Source of the DNA: Cellulomonas sp. PhB143
GTDB lineage: Bacteria; Actinomycetota; Actinomycetes; Actinomycetales; Cellulomonadaceae
Assembly: GCF_003752595.1 (NCBI RefSeq)
Contig: NZ_RKIJ01000009.1
Span: forward strand, 1 to 64,000
Reading direction: 5' to 3'
Length of the DNA stretch: 64,000 nt
Below, in pieces: positions 45,884 through 55,400 of the stretch. The translations under genes and the position numbers were made by a program. The first letter of the stretch is position 1, and each line of letters opens with the position of its first letter. The notes beneath the pieces are model-generated. The model worked only from the letters and a program-made list of their open reading frames with translations. It did no database searches and was not told the origin of the DNA.

Positions 45884-48109
45884 ATGTCCACGCAGACGCC
45901 CAGCACCCCCGGCACGCACCCGCTCCCGTCCTCTCCCGAGGAGCTGGCCGCGGTCGCCGGCGGACGCCACTACGACCCCCACTCCGTGCTCGGCCCGCAC
46001 CTGGACGCCGAGGCGGGCACCGCGACGGTCCGCGTGCTGCGCCCGCTGGCGGACGAGGTCGTGGTGCACACCCTCGACGGCGACACCGCCGCCCAGCACG
46101 AGCAGGACGGCGTCTGGGTCGCCGTCATCGAGGCCCCGTCCGACGACCTCGGCGTGCACGCCCCCGACTACCGCGTCTCGGCCCGCTACGGCGAGCACGT
46201 GGACCGCCGCGACGACCCGTACCGGTTCCTGCCGACCCTCGGCGAGGTCGACGAGCACCTCGTGCGCGAGGGCCGCCACGAGGAGCTCTGGACCGTCCTC
46301 GGCGCGAACCTGCGCCACTACCCGAGCGTGCTCGGGGCCGTGCACGGCACGTCGTTCGCCGTGTGGGCGCCCAACGCACGGGCGGTGCGCGTGGTCGGCG
46401 AGTTCAACGGCTGGGGCGGCGCGAGCCACGCCATGCGCTCGCTCGGCTCCAGCGGCGTGTGGGAGATCTTCGTCCCCGGCATCGGCGCGGGCACCGTCTA
46501 CAAGTTCGAGATCCTCACCCCGGACGGCTCGTGGGTGCAGAAGGCCGACCCCGTCGCCAAGGGCACCGAGGTCCCCCCGGCCACGGGCAGCGTGGTCGTC
46601 GAGAGCAGCCACACGTGGGCCGACGACGAGTGGATGACCGCTCGCGCCGCCCACGACCCGCACACCGGGCCGGTCAGCACCTACGAGGTGCACCTCGGCT
46701 CCTGGCGGCCGGGCCTGAGCTATCGCGAGCTCGCCGACCAGCTCACCGCGTACGTCGTCGAGCACGGGTTCACGCACGTGGAGCTCATGCCGGTCGCGGA
46801 GCACCCGTTCGGCGGCTCGTGGGGCTACCAGGTCACGGGCTACTACGCGCCGACGTCCCGGTTCGGCCACCCCGACGACTTCCGGTTCCTCGTCGACTCC
46901 CTGCACCGCGCCGGCGTCGGCGTGATCCTCGACTGGGTGCCCGGCCACTTCCCGAGGGACATCTGGGCGCTGGCCCGCTTCGACGGGCTGCCGCTGTACG
47001 AGCACCCGGACCCCCTGCGGGGCGAGCAGCCCGACTGGGGCACGTTCGTGTTCGACTTCGGGCGCCGCGAGGTGCGCAACTTCCTCGTCGCCAACGCGAC
47101 GTACTGGCTCGAGGAGTTCCATGTCGACGCGCTGCGCGTCGACGCGGTCGCCTCGATGCTCTACCTGGACTACTCGCGCGAGCCGGGCCAGTGGCACCCG
47201 AACGTGCACGGCGGGCGCGAGCACCTCGAGGCGATCTCGTTCCTGCAGGAGGCGAACGCCACCGCCTACCGGCGCAACCCGGGGACCATGATGATCGCCG
47301 AGGAGTCGACGGCGTGGCCCGGCGTCACGCAGCCGACGAGCGCCGGCGGCCTCGGGTTCGGCCTCAAGTGGAACATGGGCTGGATGAACGACACCCTGCG
47401 CTACCTGGCCGAGGAGCCGATCAACCGCCGCTACCACCACCACGAGGCGACGTTCTCGATGGTCTACGCCTACTCGGAGCGCTTCGTCCTGCCGATCAGC
47501 CACGACGAGGTCGTGCACGGCAAGGGCTCGCTGTTCGGCAAGATGCCCGGCGACCGCTGGCAGAAGCTCGCGGGCGTGCGCGCCCTGCTCGCCTACCAGT
47601 GGTCCCACCCGGGCAAGCAGCTGCTGTTCATGGGCAGCGAGCTCGCGCAGCCGACGGAGTGGAACGAGTCGGCCGGCCTCGACTGGGGCCTCGCCGACGA
47701 CCCCGCCCACGCGGGCGTGCAGCGCACCGTCCGCGACCTCAACGCCTTCTACCGCGCCACCCCCGCGATGTGGGCGCTGGACTCCGACCCCGCCGGCTTC
47801 CAGTGGATCGACGCCGACGACGCCGACCACAACGTCCTGTCCTACCTGCGCCTCGACGGCAAGGGCGGCGCCGTCGCCGTCGTGGTGAACTTCGCCGGCA
47901 CGCCGCACGAGGGCTACCGGCTGGCGCTGCCCAGCGGGGGCCGGTGGCGCGAGGCGCTCAACACGGACGCCGAGACGTACGGCGGCTCCGGGGTCGGCAA
48001 CCTCGGGGGCGTCGACGCCGAGGCGGTCCCGCACCAGGGCCGCCCCTTCTCGGCCGTGGTGCGGGTCCCGCCGCTCGGCGCGCTGTTCCTCGAGCACGTG
48101 GAGGACTGA
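45884..48109 (+). CDS. glgB: 1,4-alpha-glucan branching enzyme GlgB
   Basis: 741 residues, normal length. The ATG is preceded by GGAAGGGTG. An N-terminal extra beta domain and CBM48 ([20 protein letters not shown]) precede the GH13_9 barrel: [17 protein letters not shown] (nucleophile Asp, about 417), [11 protein letters not shown] (acid Glu, about 468) and [15 protein letters not shown] (about 537). It makes alpha-1,6 branches on the chains built by GlgE. Last gene of the cluster; a strong hairpin follows. Confidence 0.95.
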   Translation: MSTQTPSTPGTHPLPSSPEELAAVAGGRHYDPHSVLGPHLDAEAGTATVRVLRPLADEVVVHTLDGDTAAQHEQDGVWVAVIEAPSDDLGVHAPDYRVSARYGEHVDRRDDPYRFLPTLGEVDEHLVREGRHEELWTVLGANLRHYPSVLGAVHGTSFAVWAPNARAVRVVGEFNGWGGASHAMRSLGSSGVWEIFVPGIGAGTVYKFEILTPDGSWVQKADPVAKGTEVPPATGSVVVESSHTWADDEWMTARAAHDPHTGPVSTYEVHLGSWRPGLSYRELADQLTAYVVEHGFTHVELMPVAEHPFGGSWGYQVTGYYAPTSRFGHPDDFRFLVDSLHRAGVGVILDWVPGHFPRDIWALARFDGLPLYEHPDPLRGEQPDWGTFVFDFGRREVRNFLVANATYWLEEFHVDALRVDAVASMLYLDYSREPGQWHPNVHGGREHLEAISFLQEANATAYRRNPGTMMIAEESTAWPGVTQPTSAGGLGFGLKWNMGWMNDTLRYLAEEPINRRYHHHEATFSMVYAYSERFVLPISHDEVVHGKGSLFGKMPGDRWQKLAGVRALLAYQWSHPGKQLLFMGSELAQPTEWNESAGLDWGLADDPAHAGVQRTVRDLNAFYRATPAMWALDSDPAGFQWIDADDADHNVLSYLRLDGKGGAVAVVVNFAGTPHEGYRLALPSGGRWREALNTDAETYGGSGVGNLGGVDAEAVPHQGRPFSAVVRVPPLGALFLEHVED

Positions 48110-48115
48110 CCGCCT

Positions 48116-48142
48116 CCGCGCGGGCGGTCGCCGCCCGCGCGG
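48116..48142. terminator. bidirectional hairpin terminator
   Basis: A perfect 12-bp inverted repeat (CCGCGCGGGCGG and its complement) with a 3-nt loop lies between the convergent glgB and thioredoxin-fold genes. There is no T-run, but strong stems without one are common at actinobacterial gene ends. Confidence 0.6.
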
Positions 48143-48163
48143 GGGCGCGCCGGTGTCGCGGCG

Positions 48164-49114
48164 TCAGTACAGCGCGATCGCGAGCCTCTGGCGCGCCTTC
48201 GCGACGCGCGGGTCGGTGACGCCGACCACCTCGAAGTACTCCACGAGCCGGGCCCGCACGGACTCCTTGGTCTCGGCATCGGCACCCGGGAGCAGGTCGA
48301 GGAGCCGCCCGAACGCGTCCTCCACCTTGCCGCCCAGCATGTCCATGTCGGCGACGGCGAGCTGCACCGCCGCGTCGGCGGGCGCGTCGGCCGCCGCCGT
48401 GCGCACGGCGCCGAGCTCGAGACCGCGCGTGCGCTGCAGGAGGTGCACCTGGGCGAGCCCGGCCGGAGCCATCGCGTCCTTCGGGTCCTGCGCGATCGCC
48501 TTGCGGTACGCGGCCTCGGCCGCGTCGAGGTCGTCGCGCTCGATCGCGTCGTAGGCCTCCTGGTGCAGGGGCGGCAGCTCGGGCTCCGGCTCGGGCGCCG
48601 GCGCCGCGGTCTCCTGCCCGTCCTGGTCCCCCTGGGACGGCGCGCGTCCCGTGACGCCGTTGGCCTCGGCGGCGGCGAGCACCTGGCCGATCACCTCGCG
48701 GGCCTGCTCGATCGGCGCCCCGCCCTGGAAGAGCGGCACGGGCTGCCCGGCGAGGACCGCCACGACCGTCGGCACGCCCTGCACCTGGAACGCCTGCGCG
48801 ACCTGGGGGTACTTCTCGACGTCGACCCGCGCGAGCAGGAAGCGCCCCTCCTGCTCGGCCGCGAGCACGCCGAGGTCGACGCCCACCTGGGCGTTGGCCT
48901 GGTCGGTCGGGATCCACAGCAGGACGACGACGGGGTAGCTCGACGAGCTCTCGACCAGGGCGCCGAACGTCTCGTCGGTGACGTCGACGACGTATCCGCC
49001 GGCGTCGGGCGCCCCGCCGGGCTGTCCGGGAGGCGGCGCCTGGGGCCGGTTGAGGGCGGCGAGGTCCACGGCGCCGCGGACGTCGAACGGGGACTGGGGG
49101 TTCGCATCGCTCAT
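48164..49114 (-). CDS. Thioredoxin-fold/TPR protein (YbbN/CnoX-like), no CxxC
   Basis: 316 residues from the ATG at 49114, preceded by TAGGAT and 7 nt. A thioredoxin domain (about 45-150; VVVLLWIPTDQANAQ, RVDVEKYPQVAQAFQVQGVPTVV) is followed by an acidic Pro/Glu linker and a C-terminal TPR-like helical region (QEAYDAIERDDLDAAEAAYRKA). The active-site WCxxC is replaced by WIPTDQ, so it cannot be a disulfide reductase. The build matches the co-chaperone YbbN/CnoX, which protects proteins and hands them to chaperonins. Confidence 0.83.
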   Translation of the reverse strand: MSDANPQSPFDVRGAVDLAALNRPQAPPPGQPGGAPDAGGYVVDVTDETFGALVESSSSYPVVVLLWIPTDQANAQVGVDLGVLAAEQEGRFLLARVDVEKYPQVAQAFQVQGVPTVVAVLAGQPVPLFQGGAPIEQAREVIGQVLAAAEANGVTGRAPSQGDQDGQETAAPAPEPEPELPPLHQEAYDAIERDDLDAAEAAYRKAIAQDPKDAMAPAGLAQVHLLQRTRGLELGAVRTAAADAPADAAVQLAVADMDMLGGKVEDAFGRLLDLLPGADAETKESVRARLVEYFEVVGVTDPRVAKARQRLAIALY

Positions 49115-49121
49115 GCCACCC

Positions 49122-49127
49122 ATCCTA
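49122..49127 (-). promoter_or_regulatory. -10 box of thioredoxin-fold gene
   Basis: On the minus strand TAGGAT is followed by 7 nt and ATG (49114), favouring this start over an ATG three codons upstream that would overlap the box. Confidence 0.5.
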
Positions 49128-49193
49128 GGGAGGCGCCCGGGTGGTGGTCGCCCTGCCGCGTGCTCCGCCGGCCGCCGCCGGCCGCCGACAGGC

Positions 49194-50594
49194 TCAGCGG
49201 GCGTCGCGGGGCGTGCGGACCCGCCGCGTCAGCACGTACACCACGAGGATCACGACGACCAGGCCGGCCGTCGCGAGGAGCTGGGTGCGCGCCGCGTCGT
49301 CGGACACCATCAGCCCGGCGAGGGCGACCAGCGCGGCGAGCGTGACCCAGGACAGCCAGGGGTAGCCCCACATGCGTACCCGCATCGGCTCGCCCGTGCG
49401 CGCGGCCTCGGCCTCGAGCCGGGGCCGCAGCCTCAGCTGCGAGACCGTGACCAGCAGCCACACCACGAAGAGCGCGGAGCCGACGGCGTTGAGCAGGATC
49501 GACAGGAGGGAGTCGGGCAGCAGCCAGTTGAGGCCCACCGCCACGACGCCGAAGAAGACCGACACCAGCACGGCCACCCACGGCACCTCGCGGCGCGAGA
49601 CCCTGGTGGTCGCGGACGGGGCGTCGTCGCGCTGCCCGAGGGAGAACAGCATGCGCGACGTGCCGTACACGTTGGCGTTGAAGGCGCTCAGGAGGGCCAG
49701 CGCGACCACGACCTCCATCAGCCGCGCCGCCCAGCCGAACCCGCCGAGCTGCAGCACGGAGACGAACGGGGAGACCAGCGCGTCGGTGTCGTCCCACGCG
49801 ACGAGCGACACGATCACCGCGACGGAACCGACGTAGAAGAACAGGATGCGCCACAGGATGGTGCGCGTGGCGCGCGCGACGGCGTCCCGCGGGTCGCGGG
49901 CCTCGGCCGCCGCGATCGCCACGATCTCGATGCCGCCGAACGCGAAAGCCACGGCGAGCAGGCCCGCGGCGACGCCTCCGATCCCCGCGGGGGCGAAGCC
50001 GCCGTGCTCCGCCCAGTGCCCGAGGACGCTGCCCGTCACGGGCACCACGCCGACGATCATCAGCACGCCCACGACGAGGAACCCGACGATCGCCGCGACC
50101 TTGATCAGGGCGAACCAGAACTCGGCCTCGCCGAACTGCCGCACGCCGACGAGGTTGATGCCGCCCAGCACCGCGACGACGACGGCCGCCACCGCCCACT
50201 GCGGCACCGCCGGCCACCAGCCGGAGACGATGCCCGCGACCCCGGTGACCTCGACGCCCAGCACCATGATGAGCATGAACCAGTAGAGCCAGCCCAGCAG
50301 GAACCCGGCCCAGCGGCCCAGCGCCGCCTCCGCGTAGACGGAGAACGAGCCCGACGCCGGCATCGACGACGCCATCTCCGCGAGCATCCGCATGACGAGC
50401 ACGACGATCGCGCCCGCGATCGCGTAGCTGACGAGCACCGCGGGCCCGGCGGTGCCGATCGCCTGCCCCGAACCCAGGAACAGCCCGGCACCGATGGCCG
50501 AGCCGAGCCCCATCATGGTCAGGTGCCGGGGCCGCAGCCCGTGGGAGAGGTGGGCGTCGGGCGACGGCGCGTCCTTCGGGTCGATGGTGGTCAC
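49194..50594 (-). CDS. Amino acid permease (APC family, GABA/aromatic type)
   Basis: 466 residues with about 12 hydrophobic spans. The N-terminal HGLRPRHLTMMGLGSAIGAGLFLGSG is the APC signature for the AAT group (GabP, AroP, ProY type), and EMASSMPASGSFSVYAEAALGRWAGF follows in the right place. It is a proton-coupled amino acid importer; the substrate is uncertain. A TACGGT box (50603-50608) lies 8 nt before the GTG start, suggesting a leaderless message. Confidence 0.9.
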   Translation of the reverse strand: MTTIDPKDAPSPDAHLSHGLRPRHLTMMGLGSAIGAGLFLGSGQAIGTAGPAVLVSYAIAGAIVVLVMRMLAEMASSMPASGSFSVYAEAALGRWAGFLLGWLYWFMLIMVLGVEVTGVAGIVSGWWPAVPQWAVAAVVVAVLGGINLVGVRQFGEAEFWFALIKVAAIVGFLVVGVLMIVGVVPVTGSVLGHWAEHGGFAPAGIGGVAAGLLAVAFAFGGIEIVAIAAAEARDPRDAVARATRTILWRILFFYVGSVAVIVSLVAWDDTDALVSPFVSVLQLGGFGWAARLMEVVVALALLSAFNANVYGTSRMLFSLGQRDDAPSATTRVSRREVPWVAVLVSVFFGVVAVGLNWLLPDSLLSILLNAVGSALFVVWLLVTVSQLRLRPRLEAEAARTGEPMRVRMWGYPWLSWVTLAALVALAGLMVSDDAARTQLLATAGLVVVILVVYVLTRRVRTPRDAR

Positions 50595-50602
50595 GGCCGA
50601 CC

Positions 50603-50608
50603 ACCGTA
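50603..50608 (-). promoter_or_regulatory. -10 box of amino acid permease gene
   Basis: TACGGT on the minus strand, 8 nt before the GTG at 50594. It is in the 48-bp gap after the lipoprotein gene, so the permease probably has its own promoter. Confidence 0.4.
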
Positions 50609-50642
50609 CCGGCCCACGCCGACGCTCAGCAGCCGGGGACCG

Positions 50643-51677
50643 TCAGGACGTGACCTTCGTGGTCACCCGCTCGACCCCGAGCACCTTCGGCTTGCCGTCC
50701 TTCGTCCCCGCCGGCGGGATGTACATCGCGACCATGGAGACCGAGTCGACGTCGAGCGTGTTCGTCGCCTCCTGGTCGCCGAACAGCGCCTTCTCCGCGT
50801 CGGTCTGCGGCTGGATCTTGGCGCCCTTCTCGGCCTTGTACGCCTCACGGGCGTCCATCGCACCCATCACGACGGCGCCGCCGTCCGTGGTGGCGACGCT
50901 GCGCAGGGCGTCGTCGGTGGCCTTGAAGGTGGTCGTGTGCTTGCCGTCGGCGGGCTCGAGCGCCTTGTTGAGGACCTTGTCCTGGTCGGCGAGGAGCTGG
51001 CGGAACAGGTCGTCGCCGAACTGGTCGGCGTACTTGGAGTCGTCGCCGAGGTTCAGGACGTCCACGTACCGCGCAAAGGCGTCGTCGGGCGAGACGACGA
51101 GCGAGTCGCCGTCGTCGTGCGCGACGGCCGGGCTGCCGACCGAGGGCTCGGCGAACGCGGGCAGCGACGTGTCGGGGAACAGCTTGACCCAGCCCCACAG
51201 GCTGTAGGGGGCGCGCGCGTCGTCCTGCTCGATGACGCTCAGCCGCGGGGACTGCGAGCCCTCGGCCTCCACGCTGACGGACATGCCGGTGCGCGGCCAC
51301 GTGTCGGTCGCGGGCACGACGTCGGACTGCGAGTCCAGCGGCAGGTCGGTGACCAGGTCCGGCTCGTCGGCCTGCTTCGCGACGGTGAGCTGCCACGAGC
51401 GGGCCCGCAGCGCCGGGCCCTCCACCCGCGGCTCGAGCTCCTTGGGGTCCTCGGCCTTGGTCGCGGCGGCGAGGGTGTGGTTGATCGCGTCGTGCACGTG
51501 GTCCACCTGCTGCGACGTCAGCGCCGCCTGCGGCTTCTCGGGCGCCGGATCAGGGGCCGGCGCGGGGACCGCGGGCGCGCAGGCGCCCAGCAGCAGCGCC
51601 GCGCCGGCGACGCTCGCGCCCGCGGTCGCGCGGCGGGTCCACGTGGCGCGGCCACGACGGGTGCTCGTGGTGCTCAT
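50643..51677 (-). CDS. Conserved hypothetical lipoprotein
   Basis: 344 residues from the ATG at 51677, which overlaps the stop of the preceding membrane-protein gene (ATGA). A twin-basic start, hydrophobic core and lipobox LLLGAC (Cys about residue 33) give a lipoprotein; an Ala/Pro linker follows. The rest is a soluble domain of unknown function rich in Asp and Ala (SLWGWVKLFPDTSLPAFAEPSVG, and late SMVAMYIPPAGTKDG). The coupling implies that it works with the upstream membrane protein at the cell surface. I do not recognise a catalytic motif. Confidence 0.7.
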   Translation of the reverse strand: MSTTSTRRGRATWTRRATAGASVAGAALLLGACAPAVPAPAPDPAPEKPQAALTSQQVDHVHDAINHTLAAATKAEDPKELEPRVEGPALRARSWQLTVAKQADEPDLVTDLPLDSQSDVVPATDTWPRTGMSVSVEAEGSQSPRLSVIEQDDARAPYSLWGWVKLFPDTSLPAFAEPSVGSPAVAHDDGDSLVVSPDDAFARYVDVLNLGDDSKYADQFGDDLFRQLLADQDKVLNKALEPADGKHTTTFKATDDALRSVATTDGGAVVMGAMDAREAYKAEKGAKIQPQTDAEKALFGDQEATNTLDVDSVSMVAMYIPPAGTKDGKPKVLGVERVTTKVTS

Positions 51678-52912
51678 CGTCCGTCTCCCTCCGTGTCGCC
51701 GTCCGTGCTTCTCTCGGCATCGCCCGTGGCCTTCTCGGCGTCGCCCGCGCCGGTGCTGCCCTCGCCCTTCGGGGCGCTCTTCGCGCCGGACGCGCCGAAG
51801 CCCCAGGTACGCCGCCAGGCGTCGCCGCTCGCGGAGGTCTCGCGCGTCGAGCGGCGGGTCGCCGAGGCCGGGGCGTCGCCGTCGGCCGCGGGGGTGCCCG
51901 GCTCGTCCGACGCGTCGGTCGCCGTCGGCTCCTGCCGCACGACCGGGATCTGCCCGGTCAGCCAGCCGCGCAGCCCGCTCCTCTGGCTCGCGGCCTCGGC
52001 GGCGCGCGCCGCCTCCTCGCGCGCGGCCCGCTCCCGCAGCTCGCGCCGGGTCAGCACCACGCTCGTGGCGGTCACGTCGGTCCCGCTCACCGCGCCGTCC
52101 GCGGCGCCGCTCGCCGCCGGCCCGAAGGCGCTCGTCGCACCGGTCGCGCCGGTCGAGTCCCTGCGCCCCGAGCTCTTGCGCCGCAGCGAGCGCAGCACCA
52201 GGTAGCCGCCCACGAGCACCAGGACCACGCCGCCGACGATGCCGGGCCACAGCCAGGGCGTGGTGACCGTGCGCGGCCAGGTGAGCTGCAGGGTGGGTGC
52301 GGACGCGTCCTTGCCGACGCCCGCGGCGACCAGGCTCCAGCGGCCCTCGCGCCCCGTCCAGTGCAGCGAGGCGGAGCCCTTGCCGCTCGCCTCCGAGAAC
52401 CACATGTCCGACCCCGCGGGGTCGGGCCCGGCGGCAGGCTGCTTCTTCTCGGCGTCCGCGGTCGCGTCCGCCGACGCCTCGGGGGTCGCGGACGGCGTCG
52501 CGCCGGCAGACGCGTCCGGGCTCGTGCTCGGGCTCGGCGACCGCGTCGGGTCCGCGCTCGCGGACGGGGAGGACGTCGGTGCGGCGCCGGAGGCGGTGGC
52601 GAGGGTGTCCCAGTCGCTCAGGCCGGTCACCCGGACGTACGGGTCGTCGCCGACCCAGCCCCGCACGTCGACGTCGCGGCCGATCGCGAGAGTCACGGGC
52701 TGGTCGCCCGTAGTCGTGGCGCGGATCGTGACGTCCTCGTCGACCAGGTCGAGCACCCCCGGGTCGGTGACGAGCAGGGTGTCGTCGCCGGCGTAGGTGG
52801 TCTTCGCCACCACCGTGTCGTCGGGTCGCCAGACGGTCGCGCTGGCGACGCCGCAGGCGGCGGCGAGCACGCCGGCCACGACGAGCACGAGGCCGATGAT
52901 TCGTTGCAGCAC
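51674..52912 (-). CDS. Hypothetical two-span membrane protein
   Basis: 412 residues from the GTG at 52912, with GAGGAG about six bases upstream. A first hydrophobic span (IIGLVLVVAGVLAAACGVAS) anchors a roughly 190-residue outer domain containing a Ser/Pro/Ala-rich low-complexity stretch and WSLVAAGVGKDASAPTLQLTW. A second span (WPGIVGGVVLVLVGGYLVL, about residue 225) is followed by a charged cytoplasmic tail (about 170 residues). No enzyme motif is seen. It is coupled to the downstream lipoprotein and divergent from the DivIVA-like gene; an envelope role is plausible but unproven. Confidence 0.7.
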   Translation of the reverse strand: MLQRIIGLVLVVAGVLAAACGVASATVWRPDDTVVAKTTYAGDDTLLVTDPGVLDLVDEDVTIRATTTGDQPVTLAIGRDVDVRGWVGDDPYVRVTGLSDWDTLATASGAAPTSSPSASADPTRSPSPSTSPDASAGATPSATPEASADATADAEKKQPAAGPDPAGSDMWFSEASGKGSASLHWTGREGRWSLVAAGVGKDASAPTLQLTWPRTVTTPWLWPGIVGGVVLVLVGGYLVLRSLRRKSSGRRDSTGATGATSAFGPAASGAADGAVSGTDVTATSVVLTRRELRERAAREEAARAAEAASQRSGLRGWLTGQIPVVRQEPTATDASDEPGTPAADGDAPASATRRSTRETSASGDAWRRTWGFGASGAKSAPKGEGSTGAGDAEKATGDAERSTDGDTEGDGR

Positions 52913-52941
52913 CAAGTCTCCTCTTTCGTGGTGGACACCCC

Positions 52942-52947
52942 ACCCTA
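52942..52947 (-). promoter_or_regulatory. -10 box of membrane protein-lipoprotein operon
   Basis: TAGGGT on the minus strand, about 30 bp before the GTG at 52912, leaving room for the GAGGAG ribosome-binding site. Confidence 0.45.
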
Positions 52948-53006
52948 GGGCCGGACGACCGGTGCCCCCGCCCGCAGGAGCGGCCTCCGGGCTCTCTCAC
53001 AACCTC

Positions 53007-53052
53007 TTCACACCGCGACCGCAGGCCCGTTCACACCGCGACCGCAGGCCCG
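53007..53052 (+). repeat. perfect 23-bp tandem duplication
   Basis: The 23-bp unit beginning TTCACACCGCGACCGCAGG occurs twice head to tail (53007-53029 and 53030-53052) without mismatch. It sits between the two divergent -10 boxes, so it could be a duplicated regulator site or a recent slippage event. Confidence 0.75.
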
Positions 53053-53150
53053 CCGCAGCGGCCCCGCGGCACCGGCCGGGGGCCCTGCGGCGCGTCCCGA
53101 GGGCGCCTCCCGGTGCCGCCGTCGCGCGCTGCGGGCGGGTGACGAGCCAC

Positions 53151-53156
53151 TAGGGT
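53151..53156 (+). promoter_or_regulatory. -10 box of DivIVA-like gene
   Basis: TAGGGT on the plus strand, about 90 bp before the GTG at 53248. Initiation here would give a leader of about 85 nt that includes the GGAGG site. Confidence 0.4.
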
Positions 53157-53247
53157 GGTCGTCGAGACAAGTCCCCCGCGAGCATCTCACCCCCTGGTGC
53201 GCCGCGCGTCCGGGACGTCCCCGACCCTGAGGCCATGGAGGTTCCCG

Positions 53248-54888
53248 GTGACCGACGACCGTTCCCTGTTCCCGATCACGATGCGTGGCTACGACCGCGT
53301 CCAGGTGGACAACCAGGTCGCCCGGCTCGAACAGGCGCTCACCGACGCCCGCCGCCAGGTCGAGACCCTCGACCAGCGCCAGATGCAGCTCACGGCCGAG
53401 CTCGACGACGCCCGCCGCAAGGCGCAGGAGAGCGAGGCGCCGTCGTACGCGGGGCTCGGCTCCCGCATCGAGCAGCTGCTCCGGTCCGCCGAGGAGCAGT
53501 CCGCCGACATCCTCCAGCAGGCCAACGCCCAGGCGGCCGACATCATGGCCCGCTCCAAGCTCTCGGCGGGCCAGGTCCGTTCCCGGGCGGAGAACGAGGT
53601 CGCCGAGCTGCTCGCGTCCGCGCGCCGCGAGGCCGAGGAGGTCCGCACGACGAGCGCGTCCGAGGCGGACTCGACCCTCCAGGCGGCCCAGCGGCGTGCA
53701 GAGGAGCTGGTCTCCAGCGCCGAGCGCGAGGCGGCGCGGATCCAGATCGCGCTGACCACCGAGGAGGACGAGCGCCGTTCGACGCTGGAGCGCCAGCTCG
53801 CGAACCTGCGCAGCGTCACCGAGCGCGAGACGACGGAGCTGCGCGTCGCGAGCGAGCGTGCCGCCGCCGAGCTGCGGACGGCGACGACGCAGGAGATGAC
53901 GGCGCTGCGCGAGTCGACGGAGGCAGCCGCCGCCGACCTCATCGAGACGGCCCGCCGCGAGGCCGAGCGCAACGCCGCGGAGGTCCGCCGGGCCGCCGCG
54001 GAGGAGACCAAGGCCGCGACGGCGGACCTCGAGCAGCTGCGCGAGGCGGCCCGCCGCGAGCTCGCCGACGTCGAGCTCGACGTCGCCCGCCGCCGCGAGG
54101 AGGCGGAGGCCGAGAACGGCGCCCGGCACACCGCGGCGAAGGCCGAGACCGAGAAGCTGGTCGCGACCGCCGAGGAGCACGCGGCCGACGCCGAGCGCCG
54201 CGTCGCCCTCGCCCTCGAGCAGGCCGAGAAGGTGCGCGCGGAGACCGACTCCTACGTGCGCCAGCAGCTCGCGGAGGCGCGGACGACGGCGGACGCCGTC
54301 ATCGCCGAGGCACGGGAGTTCGCCGACCAGACCGTGAGCGACGCCAACGTGGAGGCCGACGCCCAGCGGGCCAGCGCCCAGCGCCAGCTCGAGGACCTCA
54401 CGCGCCAGCACGACTCGATCAACGCCTACCTCGGCGAGCTGCGCGCCCTGCTGACCGACGAGTCGACCGGCGAGCCGGCGGCCCGCGCGCCGCGGATCGC
54501 CGGGACCCCGGCGCAGCAGGCCCGCGCCGCGCAGCTGCGCACCTCAGAGACCCCCGTCGTCCCGGCCCCGCCCGCTGCCGACGACGACTCCCGCTCCGAC
54601 GACGAGACGCCCGATGCGGCGAGCACCGACGAGCCCGCCGACAGCGAGCACGCGGGCGACGACGGCACGGACGAGCCGCCGGTGGCCGACGACGCCACGC
54701 CCGAGGGCGGGTCGGGGCCGGTCGGCGAGGCCGAGGACACGAGCGGCCGCACGAGTGACACCGACACCGACGAGCAGCCCCGCGCCACCGGCACGGGTAC
54801 CGCCAAGCGCTCGTCGACGTCCGCGCGGACGGCGCAGGCCCGGAACCGCCCCGCGAAGTCCGGTTCCGCGAGCGCCACGAAGGCCTGA
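53248..54888 (+). CDS. DivIVA-domain coiled-coil protein
   Basis: 546 residues from the GTG at 53248, with GGAGG seven bases upstream. The N-terminus FPITMRGYDRVQVDNQVARLEQAL matches the membrane-binding DivIVA/Wag31 domain. A nearly unbroken Ala/Glu/Arg-rich coiled coil runs from about residue 30 to 415 (repeated EAEE, ARRE, AAAEL units). The C-terminal 120 residues are acidic, disordered and end in a basic Lys/Arg tail. In actinobacteria such proteins mark cell poles or septa and scaffold growth. It is much longer than Wag31 (about 260), so a Scy/FilP-like scaffold is also possible. Confidence 0.75.
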   Translation: MTDDRSLFPITMRGYDRVQVDNQVARLEQALTDARRQVETLDQRQMQLTAELDDARRKAQESEAPSYAGLGSRIEQLLRSAEEQSADILQQANAQAADIMARSKLSAGQVRSRAENEVAELLASARREAEEVRTTSASEADSTLQAAQRRAEELVSSAEREAARIQIALTTEEDERRSTLERQLANLRSVTERETTELRVASERAAAELRTATTQEMTALRESTEAAAADLIETARREAERNAAEVRRAAAEETKAATADLEQLREAARRELADVELDVARRREEAEAENGARHTAAKAETEKLVATAEEHAADAERRVALALEQAEKVRAETDSYVRQQLAEARTTADAVIAEAREFADQTVSDANVEADAQRASAQRQLEDLTRQHDSINAYLGELRALLTDESTGEPAARAPRIAGTPAQQARAAQLRTSETPVVPAPPAADDDSRSDDETPDAASTDEPADSEHAGDDGTDEPPVADDATPEGGSGPVGEAEDTSGRTSDTDTDEQPRATGTGTAKRSSTSARTAQARNRPAKSGSASATKA

Positions 54889-55355
54889 TGCCTGACGTGC
54901 CCCCCGGCGGCTCGGGCTCGGACGCCGTCGCCGGCGAGTCCCCCGAGGACTGGCGGCGCCGGCGGCGCGACGCCGCGGAGGAGAAGGGCCGCGCGCTCGA
55001 GCGCGCGAAGCGCGCGGAGTCGGCCGAGGCGGAGCGGGAGATCGCCCGGTTCGTGCGTGAGGCCCGGCGGCTGGGCGTCGACCCGCAGCCGCTGCGCGCC
55101 CGGGACTACGGGGGCCGCACGACGTACCGGACGCCCCTGACCGGCTGGTACCTGCGGTCCAACCGCTCCGTCGGCGTCGACGTCGAGGGCCGGTTCTACG
55201 TGCTCACCGTTCCCGGCGGCCTCGGCGCGCGCCTGCGTGGCCGCACCCCCGAGCCGTCGCCCCCGCCGCGTGTGCTCGGCGCGGGCGGGCGCGACGGGGA
55301 GTCGATCGACCTCGTCGACGCCCTGCGCGCGGTCCTCGACCGCGCGACCGGCTGA
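54888..55355 (+). CDS. Conserved hypothetical protein
   Basis: 155 residues. The ATG shares one base with the stop of the DivIVA-like gene (TGATG), so the two are coupled. The first 70 residues are a charged helix (RRRRRDAAEEKGRALERAKR); then a compact domain GWYLRSNRSVGVDVEGRFYVLTVPGG and a C-terminal helix ESIDLVDALRAVLDRA. No signal peptide or known motif. The coupling suggests a partner of the coiled-coil protein. Confidence 0.65.
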   Translation: MPDVPPGGSGSDAVAGESPEDWRRRRRDAAEEKGRALERAKRAESAEAEREIARFVREARRLGVDPQPLRARDYGGRTTYRTPLTGWYLRSNRSVGVDVEGRFYVLTVPGGLGARLRGRTPEPSPPPRVLGAGGRDGESIDLVDALRAVLDRATG

Positions 55356-55400
55356 GCCGGCCCGGACGCAGCGGGGCCGGACGTCCTCAGTGCGCCGTCC

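Larger units (their letters stand above)
52913..53247. other. divergent intergenic region with tandem duplication
   Basis: 335 bp without a credible gene between the divergent membrane-protein and DivIVA-like genes. It holds one -10 box per direction (52942-52947 minus, 53151-53156 plus) and a perfect 23-bp tandem duplication. Short reading frames across it lack starts with ribosome-binding sites. Confidence 0.6.
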
